A stretch of 64,000 nt of DNA, from contig NZ_CP113918.1 of NCBI RefSeq assembly GCF_029395495.1, forward strand, positions 620,001 through 684,000, written 5' to 3'. The position numbers were made by a program, and so were the translations under genes. The stretch's first letter is position 1; each line of letters opens with the position of its first letter. The notes below the pieces were generated by a model that was not told the origin of the DNA, made no database searches, and saw nothing but the letters and a program-made list of their open reading frames with translations. Source of the stretch: Bifidobacterium sp. ESL0769 (GTDB lineage Bacteria > Actinomycetota > Actinomycetes > Actinomycetales > Bifidobacteriaceae). This document shows, in pieces, positions 17,621 to 27,288 of the stretch.

Positions 17621-17695
17621 CGCAAAAGTCGGTAGATAGGTTTTCGAAATGGCGGAATTTTGCCATTCCTATTTTCCTATCTACCGACTTGTGCG
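17621..17695. repeat. Long inverted repeat with 20-bp arms between rnhA and pgm
   Basis: Bases 17621-17640 and 17676-17695 are inverted copies at 19 of 20 positions (core GTCGGTAGATAGG / CCTATCTACCGAC). An inner stem AATGGC/GCCATT lies at about 17649-17666. The structure begins 16 bases past the pgm stop, so it may end pgm transcription, but it lacks a strong T-run and could be a dispersed palindromic element. Confidence 0.65.
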
Positions 17696-17711
17696 ATGCT
17701 CTCTATGATGA

Positions 17712-19388
17712 TTATTCACCGAGCGCTTTGTCGACCACATCCGTAGCCTCAGAAAGCACCTTGTCAAGCGCCTCGGGGGAGACGAACGACTCGGCATAGA
17801 TCTTGTAGATGTTCTCGGTGCCGGAGGGACGTGCGGCGAACCAGTTGTTCTTGGTCGTTACCTTGATGCCGCCGATGGGTGCGTCGTTGCCGGGCGCGCG
17901 GGTGAGCTTGGCGGTGATGTCCTCGCCGGCCAGCGTCGTGGCGGAAACGGACTCGGGAGTCAGGCCCGCGAACTTCTGCTTCTGTTCGAGTGTGGTCGGT
18001 GTATCGACGCGCTTGTACCGACTTTCGCCGAACTTTGCCACCTGTTCCTGATGGAGCTGTGCCGGGTTCTTGCCGGTCTTGGCGGTGATTTCCGCGGCGA
18101 GCAGGTCGGGGATGATGCCGTCCTTGTCGGTGGTCCACACGCGGCCGTCGCGACGCAGAAAACTCATGCCGGAACTCTCTTCGCCGCCGAATGCGACCTT
18201 GCCGGTGAAGAGCGGGTCCACGAACCACTTGAAGCCGACCGGCACCTCGACCAACGGTGCGCCGATGGAAGCGGCCACGCGATCAATCAGTGAGGATGAG
18301 ACCAGCGTCTTGCCAACGCCAGTGCCCTTCGGCCAGCCCGGACGAGCGCCGCCGAAAAGATAGGCGATACACACCGCCAAGTAGTGGTTCGGGTTCATCA
18401 CGCCCCAGTCGGGGCAGACGATGCCGTGGCGATCGGCATCGGGATCGGTGCCGCCCACGAGGTCGTACTTGCTCCACGCGCCGGCGTTGAGCTCGTCGAC
18501 CAGACCCTTCATCGCGTACTGCGAGCTCGGGTCCATGCGGATTTTGCCGTCGTGGTCGATGGTCATGAAGCGCCAGGTTGGGTCCACGTCAGGGCGAACC
18601 ACGCCGATATTGAGGCCATACTTTTCGTTGATGAGCGGCCAATAATTCACGGAAGCGCCGCCAAGCGGATCGATGCCCAGACGCACGCCGGAGGAGCGGA
18701 TGAGGTCGAAGTCGATGACGTTGCCGAGATCGGAAACGTAGTGGTCTCGGTAGTCGAAGCGCTCTACGAGCGGGGACTTGATGGCCTCGTCGTATGGCAC
18801 ACGCTTGACGTCGCGGAACGAGCCGAGCAGTTCGTTGGCGCGGTTGGCGATGGCTTCGGTCGCTTCGGCCGGAGCCGGGCCGCCGGTGACTGGATCATAC
18901 TTGAATCCGCCGTCGGTGGGTGGGTTGTGCGAAGGAGTCACTACGATACCGTCAGACAAGCCGTCGCCTTCGAAGCGTTGCGAGCCGTCGGCGGCGCGGT
19001 TATGGGTCAGGATGGCATGTGAAATGACTGGCGTCGGTACAAAATCGTCGCGTGAGTCGATGCGTACGGTTACGCCGTTCGCAACCAAAACTTCAATGGC
19101 TGTCTTCATCGCGGGGCCGGAAAGTGCGTGAGTGTCACGGCCGAGATACAGCGGGCCAGTAACGCCGGCTTGCTTGCGATATTCAGCGATAGCCTGCGTG
19201 ATCGCGACGATGTGCGCCTCGTTGAATGATGTCTTGAGCGAAGAACCGCGGTGGCCCGAGGTGCCGAAGGAAACGCGCTGCGTCGGCTCGGCGGGGTCGG
19301 GAACATTGTTGTAATACTTACCAATGACCTCGTCGACGTCGATGAGGTCATTCTGTGTGGCGGGTTTGCCCGCATTTGTTGCTACCAT
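17712..19388 (-). CDS. pgm: Phosphoglucomutase (alpha-D-glucose phosphate-specific)
   Basis: This enzyme interconverts glucose 1-phosphate and glucose 6-phosphate, linking glycogen and nucleotide-sugar metabolism to the bifid shunt. The 558-residue product has the early motif [13 protein letters not shown]. The phosphoserine loop [13 protein letters not shown] has Ser153. The metal-binding loop is [13 protein letters not shown], and the C-terminal phosphate loop is [16 protein letters not shown]. The start ATG 19388 ([15 protein letters not shown]) fits bifidobacterial Pgm; GGAGG is only one base away, and upstream in-frame codons encode unlikely sequence. Confidence 0.95.
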   Translation of the reverse strand: MVATNAGKPATQNDLIDVDEVIGKYYNNVPDPAEPTQRVSFGTSGHRGSSLKTSFNEAHIVAITQAIAEYRKQAGVTGPLYLGRDTHALSGPAMKTAIEVLVANGVTVRIDSRDDFVPTPVISHAILTHNRAADGSQRFEGDGLSDGIVVTPSHNPPTDGGFKYDPVTGGPAPAEATEAIANRANELLGSFRDVKRVPYDEAIKSPLVERFDYRDHYVSDLGNVIDFDLIRSSGVRLGIDPLGGASVNYWPLINEKYGLNIGVVRPDVDPTWRFMTIDHDGKIRMDPSSQYAMKGLVDELNAGAWSKYDLVGGTDPDADRHGIVCPDWGVMNPNHYLAVCIAYLFGGARPGWPKGTGVGKTLVSSSLIDRVAASIGAPLVEVPVGFKWFVDPLFTGKVAFGGEESSGMSFLRRDGRVWTTDKDGIIPDLLAAEITAKTGKNPAQLHQEQVAKFGESRYKRVDTPTTLEQKQKFAGLTPESVSATTLAGEDITAKLTRAPGNDAPIGGIKVTTKNNWFAARPSGTENIYKIYAESFVSPEALDKVLSEATDVVDKALGE

Positions 19389-19721
19389 ACCTCCATTGTG
19401 CCACAGTTGTCTGGCGGAAGCGCGGGGTTTGTGCGCTATCACAACCAATCGCACACAGCCGTTGTGAGATTGGGTAATTATTGGTGCTGGTAGACGGACT
19501 TTGCGGCGCCTTTATAGGCAGTTTTCCTGCACTGAATTGTAGATTGGCAATGTGAAACGGAACGAATGGGCCGGTTCGATATGTCCTGGTGTCTATTTTC
19601 GTCATGCGTCTTGAAAATGTAATATAAATTCTTCTCTCAGCCCGAAAACCCGATAACGTATTGCGTCACTTCTACCATGAAATCGGAGAAATTACCTGTC
19701 AACCCAGTTTGAGGCATTTCC
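19389..19721. other. Gene-free divergent region between pgm and the DUF3290 gene
   Basis: This 333-bp stretch must carry promoters for both divergent units. I see no gene, repeat or convincing operator in it. Confidence 0.5.
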
Positions 19722-20162
19722 ATGACATTTTACGGTATCAATTACCTGCAAAGCCAGCATGGCATCAATCAAGTCATCCGATTCGTCATCATCATCGCGC
19801 TGTGCGTGGCGCTGGTCGCGTTCTTCATCTTGTATCTGCGGCACCGGCTCAAGACGAAATACCGAGACCTGGGCATCATCGCGTTGCTGCTGGCAGTGTT
19901 GGTGGTCGGCAGCGGCTATACACAGTTCCAGCAAAGCGAGACAGCCAGCGCGAAAAGCGAGCAGATGGTCAATTTCGTGACGCAGGTTGCCAAAGAACGG
20001 CACGTTTCGCAGAATGATGTGCTGGTCAATTCGAAGTACCTGAATCAGGACGTCATCGTCAAAATCGGCAAAAGGTACTACACGGTGAATCTAAACACGG
20101 ACTATACCGCCTACAAACTCACCGAAACCCACATGCTCACCGATGTCAAAGTAGAGAAATAA
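19722..20162 (+). CDS. DUF3290 family membrane protein
   Basis: The 146-residue product has two membrane segments (VIRFVIIIALCVALVAFFILYL and IIALLLAVLVVGSGYTQF) and a soluble C-terminal domain containing YLNQDVIVKIGKRYYTVNLNTDYTAYKL. These features match DUF3290, which in Gram-positives regularly precedes a DUF421 (YetF-like) gene, as it does here nine bases downstream. The two probably form one membrane complex of unknown function. The start ATG 19722 has no strong Shine-Dalgarno. Confidence 0.85.
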   Translation: MTFYGINYLQSQHGINQVIRFVIIIALCVALVAFFILYLRHRLKTKYRDLGIIALLLAVLVVGSGYTQFQQSETASAKSEQMVNFVTQVAKERHVSQNDVLVNSKYLNQDVIVKIGKRYYTVNLNTDYTAYKLTETHMLTDVKVEK

Positions 20163-20171
20163 GGAACCGCC

Positions 20172-20807
20172 ATGCTCATCAGCACCACACTCATCATCAA
20201 ACTCGTTGTGGGCATCGCCTTCCTGATCGTCCACATCAACCTCTTCGGCAAGTCAAATCTCGCGCCCACCAGCGCCATGGATCAGATTCAGAACTACGTG
20301 CTCGGCGCCATCATCGGCGGCGTGATCTACAACGAGCAGATCACCGTGCTCCAGTTCGTTTTCGTTCTGGTAACTTGGACGCTTCTGTGCATGGTTATCA
20401 AGTTCGCCAAGGAGAACAGCCGGTTCTGCAAGAAGCTTATCGATGGGAGCCCGGTCATGCTCATTTCGCACGGCAAGGTCGACGTCGCCACCTGCATGCG
20501 CAAAGGTGTCTCCGCTAGCGATTTGATGCTCAAATTGCGCGCGCAGGGTGTCTATGAGATTTCCAAGGTCTTGAAGGCCTATTTCGAGCAGAACGGCCAG
20601 CTGACCGTCATCTGCTACGGCGATGAGTCGCTGCGTTTGCCGCTGATTGTTGACGGCCAGGTTGATACCGACGTGCTCGAGGCCATTGGTCACGACAAGG
20701 AATGGCTTGAGGACGAGGTCAAGAAGCAAGGTTATGACGGCACCAACGGCGTGTATATCGGTGAGTATGTCTCCAAGAAGCTGGAACTGACAGGTTACGC
20801 CAAGTAG
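20172..20807 (+). CDS. DUF421 (YetF-like) membrane protein
   Basis: The 211-residue product has three N-terminal membrane segments. A cytoplasmic domain follows, with the YetF-type sequences KLIDGSPVMLISHGKVD, RKGVSASDLMLKLRAQGVYEI and FEQNGQLTVICYGDE. Length and layout match the DUF421 family, seen in spore formers and lactobacilli with no settled biochemical role. AAGGAA lies 7 bases before ATG 20172. It is translated from the same unit as the preceding DUF3290 gene. Confidence 0.88.
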   Translation: MLISTTLIIKLVVGIAFLIVHINLFGKSNLAPTSAMDQIQNYVLGAIIGGVIYNEQITVLQFVFVLVTWTLLCMVIKFAKENSRFCKKLIDGSPVMLISHGKVDVATCMRKGVSASDLMLKLRAQGVYEISKVLKAYFEQNGQLTVICYGDESLRLPLIVDGQVDTDVLEAIGHDKEWLEDEVKKQGYDGTNGVYIGEYVSKKLELTGYAK

Positions 20808-20829
20808 TGGGGAAAGTTGGTCGTCATAG

Positions 20830-21933
20830 TTAGATTTGTTCCAACTCGGCCTTGGCCGGAACTCTGACGCGCAATGATTTGGGTTCAAGGCTGAAGCGGA
20901 TATGGCTGGTGGAGCCGAGCATGTCGCCGTCGACTTGGGCGAGCGCCGGCTTTTCCAGTTTGATTTCAGCTTTGACGCCCTGAATCTGGTCCATCGTGGA
21001 ATTGGTGGAAAGCGGGCTTTGCTGGGCCTTGCCGGTGATGGTCTGGTGCATGACATCGCCGAAGAGGTTCATCCATCCTAAGATGCCGCCGGACGTATCG
21101 ATAATTTCGAAATCGAGCAGGCCGTCGTCGAACGAGGCGTCGGGCATGAGCGAAAACACTGGAATCTGGCCGCAATTACCGGCCATGAACGTGCGGAAAT
21201 GTACTTCTCCGACGGTGTGCGAGCTGCCGTCGGCGCCGGTGATGGTGACGGCCCCACGGTATTTCGGCGCGAACAGGTGCTTCATGCCGCCCGAGAAATA
21301 GGCGAGCCAGCTGATGCTTTTCTTCAGTTCCGGGTCGGTGTCGCTGATCATGTCGGCGTCGAAGCCGATGCCCGCGATGATGAGGAAGGCGTGGGCGTGG
21401 TCTTCGTCCGGTTTGTCGAGCAGGGCCATGCGTCCCATATCGACCATCTGCTCGCCGTGCGAGGTCGCGATGGCCAGCGCCGCGTTGATGTCGTCGACGG
21501 GGATACCCATATTGCGGGCAAAAAGATTGCCGGTTCCGATGGGGATGATGGCCAAGGTGTGGCCGGTCCCGCTCACGGCGCTCGCCACGGTGCGCACGGT
21601 GCCGTCGCCGCCCACCGCAACCAGTACGTCGGCCCCATGGCTCAACGCTTCAAGTGCGCAAACCCGGCCGTCGCGTTCCAGCGTGGTCTCGATGAATTCG
21701 ATGTCGGTGATGTTGTGGTCTTTGCAGAATTCCTCGATATGCAAGCGCGAGCGTGCGGCCTGCGGCTTCGACGGATTGATGATGAACGCATAACGCACCT
21801 GGTCGTCATCGCGCTCGTTGAGCTTCTGCACCCTGCGCCAGCGCTTCCATGCGCGCCATATCAACGCGGCGGCTACGGCGAGAACACAGACCGCGACCAC
21901 GGCGACGATGACGAAAAGCACTGTACGAGACAT
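20830..21933 (-). CDS. Diacylglycerol kinase-like lipid kinase
   Basis: The catalytic region has FIINPSKPQAA, the nucleotide-binding VAVGGDGTVRTVASAV (GGDGT motif) and IPIGTGNLFARNMGIP, all of the DAGK_cat family that includes DgkB/YegS. An N-terminal membrane segment (VLFVIVAVVAVCVLAVAAALIW) and a basic stop-transfer patch place it at the inner membrane. At 367 residues it is slightly longer than DgkB because of that anchor. It probably recycles diacylglycerol or phosphorylates a related lipid. ATG 21933 starts the anchor; an upstream start at 22020 would add sequence unlike a signal. Confidence 0.88.
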   Translation of the reverse strand: MSRTVLFVIVAVVAVCVLAVAAALIWRAWKRWRRVQKLNERDDDQVRYAFIINPSKPQAARSRLHIEEFCKDHNITDIEFIETTLERDGRVCALEALSHGADVLVAVGGDGTVRTVASAVSGTGHTLAIIPIGTGNLFARNMGIPVDDINAALAIATSHGEQMVDMGRMALLDKPDEDHAHAFLIIAGIGFDADMISDTDPELKKSISWLAYFSGGMKHLFAPKYRGAVTITGADGSSHTVGEVHFRTFMAGNCGQIPVFSLMPDASFDDGLLDFEIIDTSGGILGWMNLFGDVMHQTITGKAQQSPLSTNSTMDQIQGVKAEIKLEKPALAQVDGDMLGSTSHIRFSLEPKSLRVRVPAKAELEQI

Positions 21934-22069
21934 GGCTCTATTGTGGCGCGATACAGTGACGTTGCGCCCGAAGTTGAAAAAAAGATGAACGAACCCTACA
22001 CGTTGGTTCGCTTTATTCAATGAAACAAAAACGAAACAATCTCATCTCATTATTTGTCACCGGCTTATC

Positions 22070-22390
22070 GGCGGCGGATTGGCTTTAATATACTGTGAAC
22101 CATGTTCGACATGGGGATTGAAGCAGGTATCACGGCAAATGCCGCATGCCGCACCTTGATTGCCTATGATGCGAGCATTTTCGCTTCGACCTGTCGATCG
22201 CATTCGTCGTCGACCGTCGTTCGCCGTGATATTTCGGATTGATTTATTCAGTTTTGTAAACATTCAAATATTGCATTATCGCAACGGCATATCTGTCCGG
22301 TAACGTGTGATGTTTTGCTTCGTATTGGGCGGTGACCTATTGAAGCGGGTTGAGAAAAATCCAACAAACATGAGGGGAAAGTGGATTTGT
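22070..22390 (+). promoter_or_regulatory. Leader A of the first amino-acid transporter
   Basis: This gene-free upstream region (457 bp in all from 21934) is partly duplicated before the second transporter. The best block is at 22297-22320 (CCGGTAACGTGTGATGTTTT) against 24132-24155, 21 of 24 positions, followed in both by TATTGGGC and TTGAAGCGG. A weaker match extends upstream (CTGTCGATCG and CGTCG clusters). Long conserved leaders suggest a shared promoter, operator or RNA regulator; no known riboswitch was recognised. Confidence 0.5.
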
Positions 22391-23773
22391 ATGACGAGTG
22401 AAGAAGGACGCCCGGTAAAGCGGCGAGCAGGTGATGCGCAAGCCGGCGTGACGGCCGGGGCGCAGAAACCCAACAGCAATCAAAACGACAAGGATTACAA
22501 GACTAACAAGGCTTATGCGCTGAAATGGCACAGTCAGGATGTGCGTTGGATGCTGAGCCTTTTCGGCACGGCCATCGGCGCGGGCGTTCTGTTTCTGCCG
22601 ATTGACGCGGGCGGGGCAGGCGTCATCGGCATTGTGCTCATGCTGCTCGTGGCTTATCCGCTGGCCTATTTTGCGCACCGTGCGATGTGCCGGTTCGTGC
22701 TTTCCGCCAAGAATCCGGGTGATGATATCACCGATGTGGTCGAGCAGCATTTCGGCTTCGGTTTCGGCATGGCCTTCACCATTATTTACTTCGTCGAGGT
22801 CCTGGTCATCCTGCTGATGTATTCGGTCTCGATTACCAATACCGCCGAAAGTTTCATCGTCAATCAGTTGCACATGCCCGCGCCACCGCGCTGGCTGCTT
22901 TCCCTCGTGCTCGTTGGCGTACTGATTCTGATCATGACCTGCGGAACCCGCGCCGTGACCCGCGTAATGAGCTGGCTGACGTGGCCGGTCATCGCCGTGT
23001 TGGTGATTTTCGCGCTTTACCTTATCCCGCGTTGGAACCCCTCCATGCTCACCAGCTTTCCACGTGGCGCTTCAGGTAGCATCGATTTCGGTGCCCTTGC
23101 GCTCGATTTGTGGCTTCTGGTTCCCGTCATCGTGCTCACTTTCGACCATTCCGCCATCGTCTCCTCGTTCTCCGTCAACGTCCGCAAGCGTTACGGCCAG
23201 TATTCCGACGACAAGATTGGCAAGATCCTGAAACTCGGCGAGCCCATGATGGTCACCGTCGTGCTCTTCTTCGTGTTGAGCAGCGATTTGGCCTTGACGC
23301 CTGGCGACTTGGTGAAAGCCAAAGCGCAGAACGTTTCCATCCTGAGCTACCTGGCCAACATCCTCAACACCCCGGCTATCTCGTGGATCGCTTCCATCAC
23401 CGCGTTTGTTTGCATCTTCAAGGCGTTCCTCGGCCATTATCTGGGCGTCGAGGAAGGGCTCGGCGGCATCATCCGCAAAGTGACGCATGCCAAAGGTGTG
23501 GTGGTCGAGCGCAAGAAGCTCAGCGCCGTCGTCAACATTCTGATGTTTGTCGCCTGTTGGCTGGTGGCCTGGGCCAACCCCTCCGCCATCGGCATGATCG
23601 AGACCATGGCCGGCCCGCTGATTGCCTTCGTGCTTCTGCTTCTGCCGATGTACGGTGTCCACAAGGTGCCGGCGTTGAAGAAGTACTCCCACAAGATCAG
23701 CAACGTGTTCATCGTGGTCGTCGGCGTCGTCGCGGTCAGCGCCATCTTCTACAACATCGTCGAGCTGTTCTGA
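22391..23773 (+). CDS. Serine/threonine-type amino acid permease (HAAAP/SdaC family), copy 1
   Basis: The product of about 460 residues has a hydrophilic N-terminal tail of about 45 residues. About eleven membrane segments follow, starting WMLSLFGTAIGAGVLFLPIDAG, the GTAxGxGxLxLP entry motif of the aromatic/hydroxy amino acid permease family. Later conserved stretches are LTFDHSAIVSSFSVNVRK, SSDLALTPGDL and KAFLGHYLGVEEGLGGIIRK. It most likely imports serine or threonine by symport, an assignment from family resemblance. GAGGGGAAA at 22372-22380 favours ATG 22391. A close paralogue follows in tandem. Confidence 0.88.
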   Translation: MTSEEGRPVKRRAGDAQAGVTAGAQKPNSNQNDKDYKTNKAYALKWHSQDVRWMLSLFGTAIGAGVLFLPIDAGGAGVIGIVLMLLVAYPLAYFAHRAMCRFVLSAKNPGDDITDVVEQHFGFGFGMAFTIIYFVEVLVILLMYSVSITNTAESFIVNQLHMPAPPRWLLSLVLVGVLILIMTCGTRAVTRVMSWLTWPVIAVLVIFALYLIPRWNPSMLTSFPRGASGSIDFGALALDLWLLVPVIVLTFDHSAIVSSFSVNVRKRYGQYSDDKIGKILKLGEPMMVTVVLFFVLSSDLALTPGDLVKAKAQNVSILSYLANILNTPAISWIASITAFVCIFKAFLGHYLGVEEGLGGIIRKVTHAKGVVVERKKLSAVVNILMFVACWLVAWANPSAIGMIETMAGPLIAFVLLLLPMYGVHKVPALKKYSHKISNVFIVVVGVVAVSAIFYNIVELF

Positions 23774-23794
23774 CACTTCCTTTCCTTTCGCTCA

Positions 23795-23839
23795 AACAGC
23801 CTGCGTGCCTGCAAATTACGGGTACGCAGGCTGTTTTTA
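23795..23839 (+). terminator. Rho-independent terminator after transporter copy 1
   Basis: AACAGCCTGCGT (23795-23806) pairs with ACGCAGGCTGTT (23824-23835) and is followed by a T-run. It ends the first transporter transcript, so the two paralogues are separate units. Confidence 0.85.
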
Positions 23840-24246
23840 TCTTTCGTGGCCCATTTTTATAGTCCTTTTGAGCTGTATTGTCTCAAAATATGTCAGGGGA
23901 TTTGTTTTCCTCGGTATGCGGCTCTATATTGTCGTCTATGTTCACTTTGGCAATGGAATCAGACGCTGCGGCAATCCCCGCGCGTCGTTTCAGCGTTGCT
24001 CAAAGTATGAATGTCTCGCGTTCGGCTCGTCGATCGTTTTCGTCGCTCGCCGCCGGTCGCGATATGTCGGGTTCATCGTCTGAACTTCGTTAACACCGCA
24101 ATATCGCATTCCGCGTCGGCAAGGTTATTGCCCGGTAATGCGTGATGTTTTGTTTGCCTATTGGGCAGTTTCCCAAGTTGAAGCGGATTTTCAAATAAAT
24201 ATCCGAAAAGTATTCCAAGAAGCAAAACATCAGAAAGTGGTATCCC
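23840..24246 (+). promoter_or_regulatory. Leader B of the second amino-acid transporter
   Basis: This gene-free region carries the second copy of the leader described for 22070-22390. CCGGTAATGCGTGATGTTTT begins at 24132, with TATTGGGC and TTGAAGCGG following. Upstream, a TCGTCGATCG block near 24030 also aligns with the first copy. The transporter and its leader were evidently duplicated together. Confidence 0.5.
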
Positions 24247-25599
24247 ATGGCAACAGCACAGAACCAGTCGGCAAAACGACGAACGCAAGACGCCCAGGCC
24301 GAAATGCCCAAAGAGAAGCAGGTCAGCGAAGACTACGCGCGCAAATGGCACGGCCAGGATGTGCGTTGGATGCTGAGCCTTTTCGGCACGGCCATCGGCG
24401 CGGGCGTCTTGTTCCTGCCAATCGACGTAGGAGGGGTCGGCACGCTCGGTCTGGTGCTGACCATCATCATCGCGTTGCCGCTGGCCTATTTTGCGCATCG
24501 TGCGATGTGCCGGTTCGTGCTTTCAGCCAAGAATCCGGGTGATGACATCACCGACGTGGTCGAGCAGCATTTCGGCTTCGGGTTCGGCATGGTCTTCACA
24601 CTGATTTATTTCGCGCAGATCTTCGTGCTGCTGATGGTCTATTCCATCTCCATCACCAACACCGCCGAAAGCTTCATCGTCAACCAGTTGCATATGCACG
24701 CACCGCCGCGTGGGCTGCTTTCCCTGATTCTGATCGCGATCCTCATCGTCATCGTCACCTGTGGCACCACCATCGTCACTCGCGTAATGAGCTGGATGAC
24801 ATGGCCGGTCATCGCGGTTCTGGTTCTGTTTGCGCTCTACCTTATCCCGCGCTGGAACCCCTCCATGCTCACCAGCTATCCGCAGAGTGCGGGCGGCGGC
24901 CTCGACCTGGGCAAGCTGGTGCTCAACCTCTGGCTGCTCATCCCGGTGATCGTGCTCACCTTCGACCATTCCGCCATCGTCTCTTCCTTCTCCGTGAATG
25001 TGCGTTTGGAATACGGCGCGAAATACGCCGAGCGCAAGGCCATCAAAATCCTCAAGGTGGGGGAGCCCATGATGGTCGCCGTCGTGCTGTTCTTCGTCAT
25101 TTCCAGCGATCTGGCGCTTGATCCGGCAAGCCTCGCCAAAGCCAAGGTCCAGAACGTTTCCATCCTGAGTTACCTCGCCAATATCCTGAACAGCCCGGTC
25201 ATTTCCTGGGTTGCGGCGCTGACTTCCTTCTTCTGCATTTTCAAGGCGTTCCTCGGTCATTACCTCGGCGTCGAAGAGGGACTTGGCGGCATCATCCGCA
25301 AGGTGGCGCAGACGCGGCACCGCGTCATCAAGCGCGGCCCGCTGCGCGTGGCGGTCAATGTCATCATGTTCTTCGCCTGCTGGTTCATCGCCTGGGCCAA
25401 TCCTTCCGTCATTGGCATGCTCGAGACCATGGCGGGCCCGCTGATCGCCTTCGTGCTGATGCTCCTGCCTATGTACGCCATCCACAAGGTACCGGTGCTA
25501 CAGAAATATCGGGGCAAGGCCAGCAACGTGTTCATTTTCGTAGTCGGCCTCATCGCCGTCACCGCGATCTTCTACAACATCGTGGAACTGTTCATGTGA
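24247..25599 (+). CDS. Serine/threonine-type amino acid permease (HAAAP/SdaC family), copy 2
   Basis: This 450-residue paralogue of the preceding permease matches it through long identical runs (DVRWMLSLFGTAIGAGVLFL, RFVLSAKNPGDDITDVVEQH, TNTAESFIVNQLHM). It shows the same membrane layout and the same DHSAIVSSFSVNVR and GHYLGVEEGLGGIIRK motifs. The tails and the loop after NPSMLTSYP differ, so substrate range or regulation may have diverged. ATG 24247 follows an AGAAAGTGG stretch. It is followed by a spacer and serS, which hints at, but does not prove, serine as substrate. Confidence 0.88.
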   Translation: MATAQNQSAKRRTQDAQAEMPKEKQVSEDYARKWHGQDVRWMLSLFGTAIGAGVLFLPIDVGGVGTLGLVLTIIIALPLAYFAHRAMCRFVLSAKNPGDDITDVVEQHFGFGFGMVFTLIYFAQIFVLLMVYSISITNTAESFIVNQLHMHAPPRGLLSLILIAILIVIVTCGTTIVTRVMSWMTWPVIAVLVLFALYLIPRWNPSMLTSYPQSAGGGLDLGKLVLNLWLLIPVIVLTFDHSAIVSSFSVNVRLEYGAKYAERKAIKILKVGEPMMVAVVLFFVISSDLALDPASLAKAKVQNVSILSYLANILNSPVISWVAALTSFFCIFKAFLGHYLGVEEGLGGIIRKVAQTRHRVIKRGPLRVAVNVIMFFACWFIAWANPSVIGMLETMAGPLIAFVLMLLPMYAIHKVPVLQKYRGKASNVFIFVVGLIAVTAIFYNIVELFM

Positions 25600-25664
25600 T
25601 GCGGGGCGGTGGTTCTTTGAATTGTTGAAATGCGTTGTGGTAAATAATAAATGTGGATAACAGA

Positions 25665-25688
25665 TATTGATATGTAAATATGTCAATA
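25665..25688. promoter_or_regulatory. Near-palindrome upstream of serS
   Basis: TATTGATAT (25665-25673) and ATGTCAATA (25680-25688) are inverted copies at 8 of 9 positions in an AT-rich stretch about 80 bp before serS. It could be an operator or just promoter DNA. Confidence 0.25.
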
Positions 25689-25764
25689 GAGGTGAAATGG
25701 GGCGTCTGTGGGCGGGTTTGCGGCCCGGTCATAGGTGTCCCTTTAAGAAAGTAGGGTTGAGGAT

Positions 25765-27051
25765 ATGCTAGATATTCAATTTATTCGTGAACATCCCGAC
25801 GTTGTGCGGGAATCCCAGCGCAAGCGCGGGGAATCCGTCGAGCTCGTGGACGAGGTTTTGAAGCAGGACGAGACCCGCCGCGCGGCCCTGAAATCGTATG
25901 AGGAGGCGCGTGCCAGCCAGAAGGCCATGGGCAAGAAGGTCGCCCAAGCCGCTCCTGACGAGAAGGCCGCGCTGATTGCGCAGACCAAGGACTTGGCCAA
26001 CAAGGTCGCCGAATACAAGAAGACTTCCGACGATGCCGCCGAAGCCTATACGAAGGCCATGTGGCAGTTCTCCAACATCGTCGAGCCTGAGGCGCCAGAA
26101 GGCGGCGAGGATGATTACGTGGTGGTGCAGAAGGTCGGCACGCCGCGTGATTTCAAGGCCGAGGGCTTCGAGCCCAAGGACCATCTGACGCTGGGTGTCG
26201 GCGTGGCCGGCATTGATATGCGTCGTGGCGTCAAGGTCTCCGGATCGCGCTTCTACTTCCTGCGTGGCGCCGTCGCCCGCATGCAGATCGCCATGCTCAC
26301 CATGGCCGTTGACCAGGCCGAGGAGAACGGCTTCACGCTGGCTATCACGCCGACGCTGGTGCGCCCCGAGGTCATGGCCGGAACCGGCTTTTTGAACTCG
26401 CACGCTGACGAAATCTACCGTCTGCGCGAACCTGACGATCAGTACCTGGTCGGTACCTCCGAAGTGGCGCTCGCAGGCATGCACGAAAACGAGATTCTTG
26501 ACTTGGGCAACGGGCCACTCAAGTATTGTGGCTGGTCGAGCTGCTACCGCCGTGAGGCCGGTGCTGCGGGCAAGGATACTTCCGGCATCATCCGCGTCCA
26601 CCAGTTCGACAAAGTGGAGATGTTCGTCTACTGCAAGCAAGAAGAATCCCGCGAGATGCACAAGCAGCTGCTCGGCATGGAAGAGAAGATGTTGGCCAAG
26701 GTCGAGGTGCCTTACCGCACTATCGACACCGCCGCCGGCGATCTCGGTTCCTCCGCTGCCCGCAAGTTCGACAACGAGGCTTGGGTACCGACGCAGGGCC
26801 GCTACCGTGAGCTCACGTCCACCTCGAACTGCACTGAGTATCAGGCCCGTCGCTTGAACATCCGTGAGCGCACCGAGGACGGTTCCACCCGTCCGGTTTC
26901 TACGTTGAACGGCACACTGGCCACAACGCGTTGGCTCGTCGCCATCCTCGAGAACCATCAGCAGAAGGACGGCTCCATCGAGATCCCGAAGGCCATGCGT
27001 CCCTACATGGGCGGTCGCGAGGTCATCGAGCCCACCAAGTGGGAGGCATGA
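25765..27051 (+). CDS. serS: Seryl-tRNA synthetase
   Basis: SerRS charges tRNA-Ser with serine. The 428-residue product has the N-terminal coiled-coil arm (residues about 30-100). The class II core follows, with motif 2 in WSSCYRREAGAAGKDTSGIIRVHQFDKVEMF and motif 3 in STLNGTLATTRWLVAILEN. TSNCTEYQARRL is the usual serine-site segment. GAGG lies just before ATG 25765, at the canonical MLDIQFIREHPD N-terminus. A tRNA-Ser gene lies about 240 bp downstream on the same strand. Confidence 0.97.
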   Translation: MLDIQFIREHPDVVRESQRKRGESVELVDEVLKQDETRRAALKSYEEARASQKAMGKKVAQAAPDEKAALIAQTKDLANKVAEYKKTSDDAAEAYTKAMWQFSNIVEPEAPEGGEDDYVVVQKVGTPRDFKAEGFEPKDHLTLGVGVAGIDMRRGVKVSGSRFYFLRGAVARMQIAMLTMAVDQAEENGFTLAITPTLVRPEVMAGTGFLNSHADEIYRLREPDDQYLVGTSEVALAGMHENEILDLGNGPLKYCGWSSCYRREAGAAGKDTSGIIRVHQFDKVEMFVYCKQEESREMHKQLLGMEEKMLAKVEVPYRTIDTAAGDLGSSAARKFDNEAWVPTQGRYRELTSTSNCTEYQARRLNIRERTEDGSTRPVSTLNGTLATTRWLVAILENHQQKDGSIEIPKAMRPYMGGREVIEPTKWEA

Positions 27052-27241
27052 GACTTTTCAGTCTTCGTTATTGAAAGCGTCATGACTTAAGCTGTCAACA
27101 ATCACTGAACAGTTTGGTTATGGCGCTTTTCTGTAGTTCGGCCAATTGCTATCCGGTTGAATTTTGTTGGCTGTCTGTTTATGCGCTAAACGCGGGGTGG
27201 TCGCTGACAGAGCGACGCGCCAACTGTCTGCGGGAGGTTGC

Positions 27242-27247
27242 TATAAT
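27242..27247 (+). promoter_or_regulatory. -10 element of the tRNA-Ser promoter
   Basis: TATAAT at 27242-27247 is a consensus -10 about 40 bp before the mature tRNA 5' end. A -35 is not obvious. Confidence 0.5.
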
Positions 27248-27288
27248 TTTATACGTTGCGTTTGCGGTGCAAGCCGTTAACGCAACAT

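Noticed and set aside
24523..25485. Antisense open frame of 320 codons over the second permease
   Set aside because: His/Asp/Glu-rich shadow translation opposite a clear membrane protein gene.
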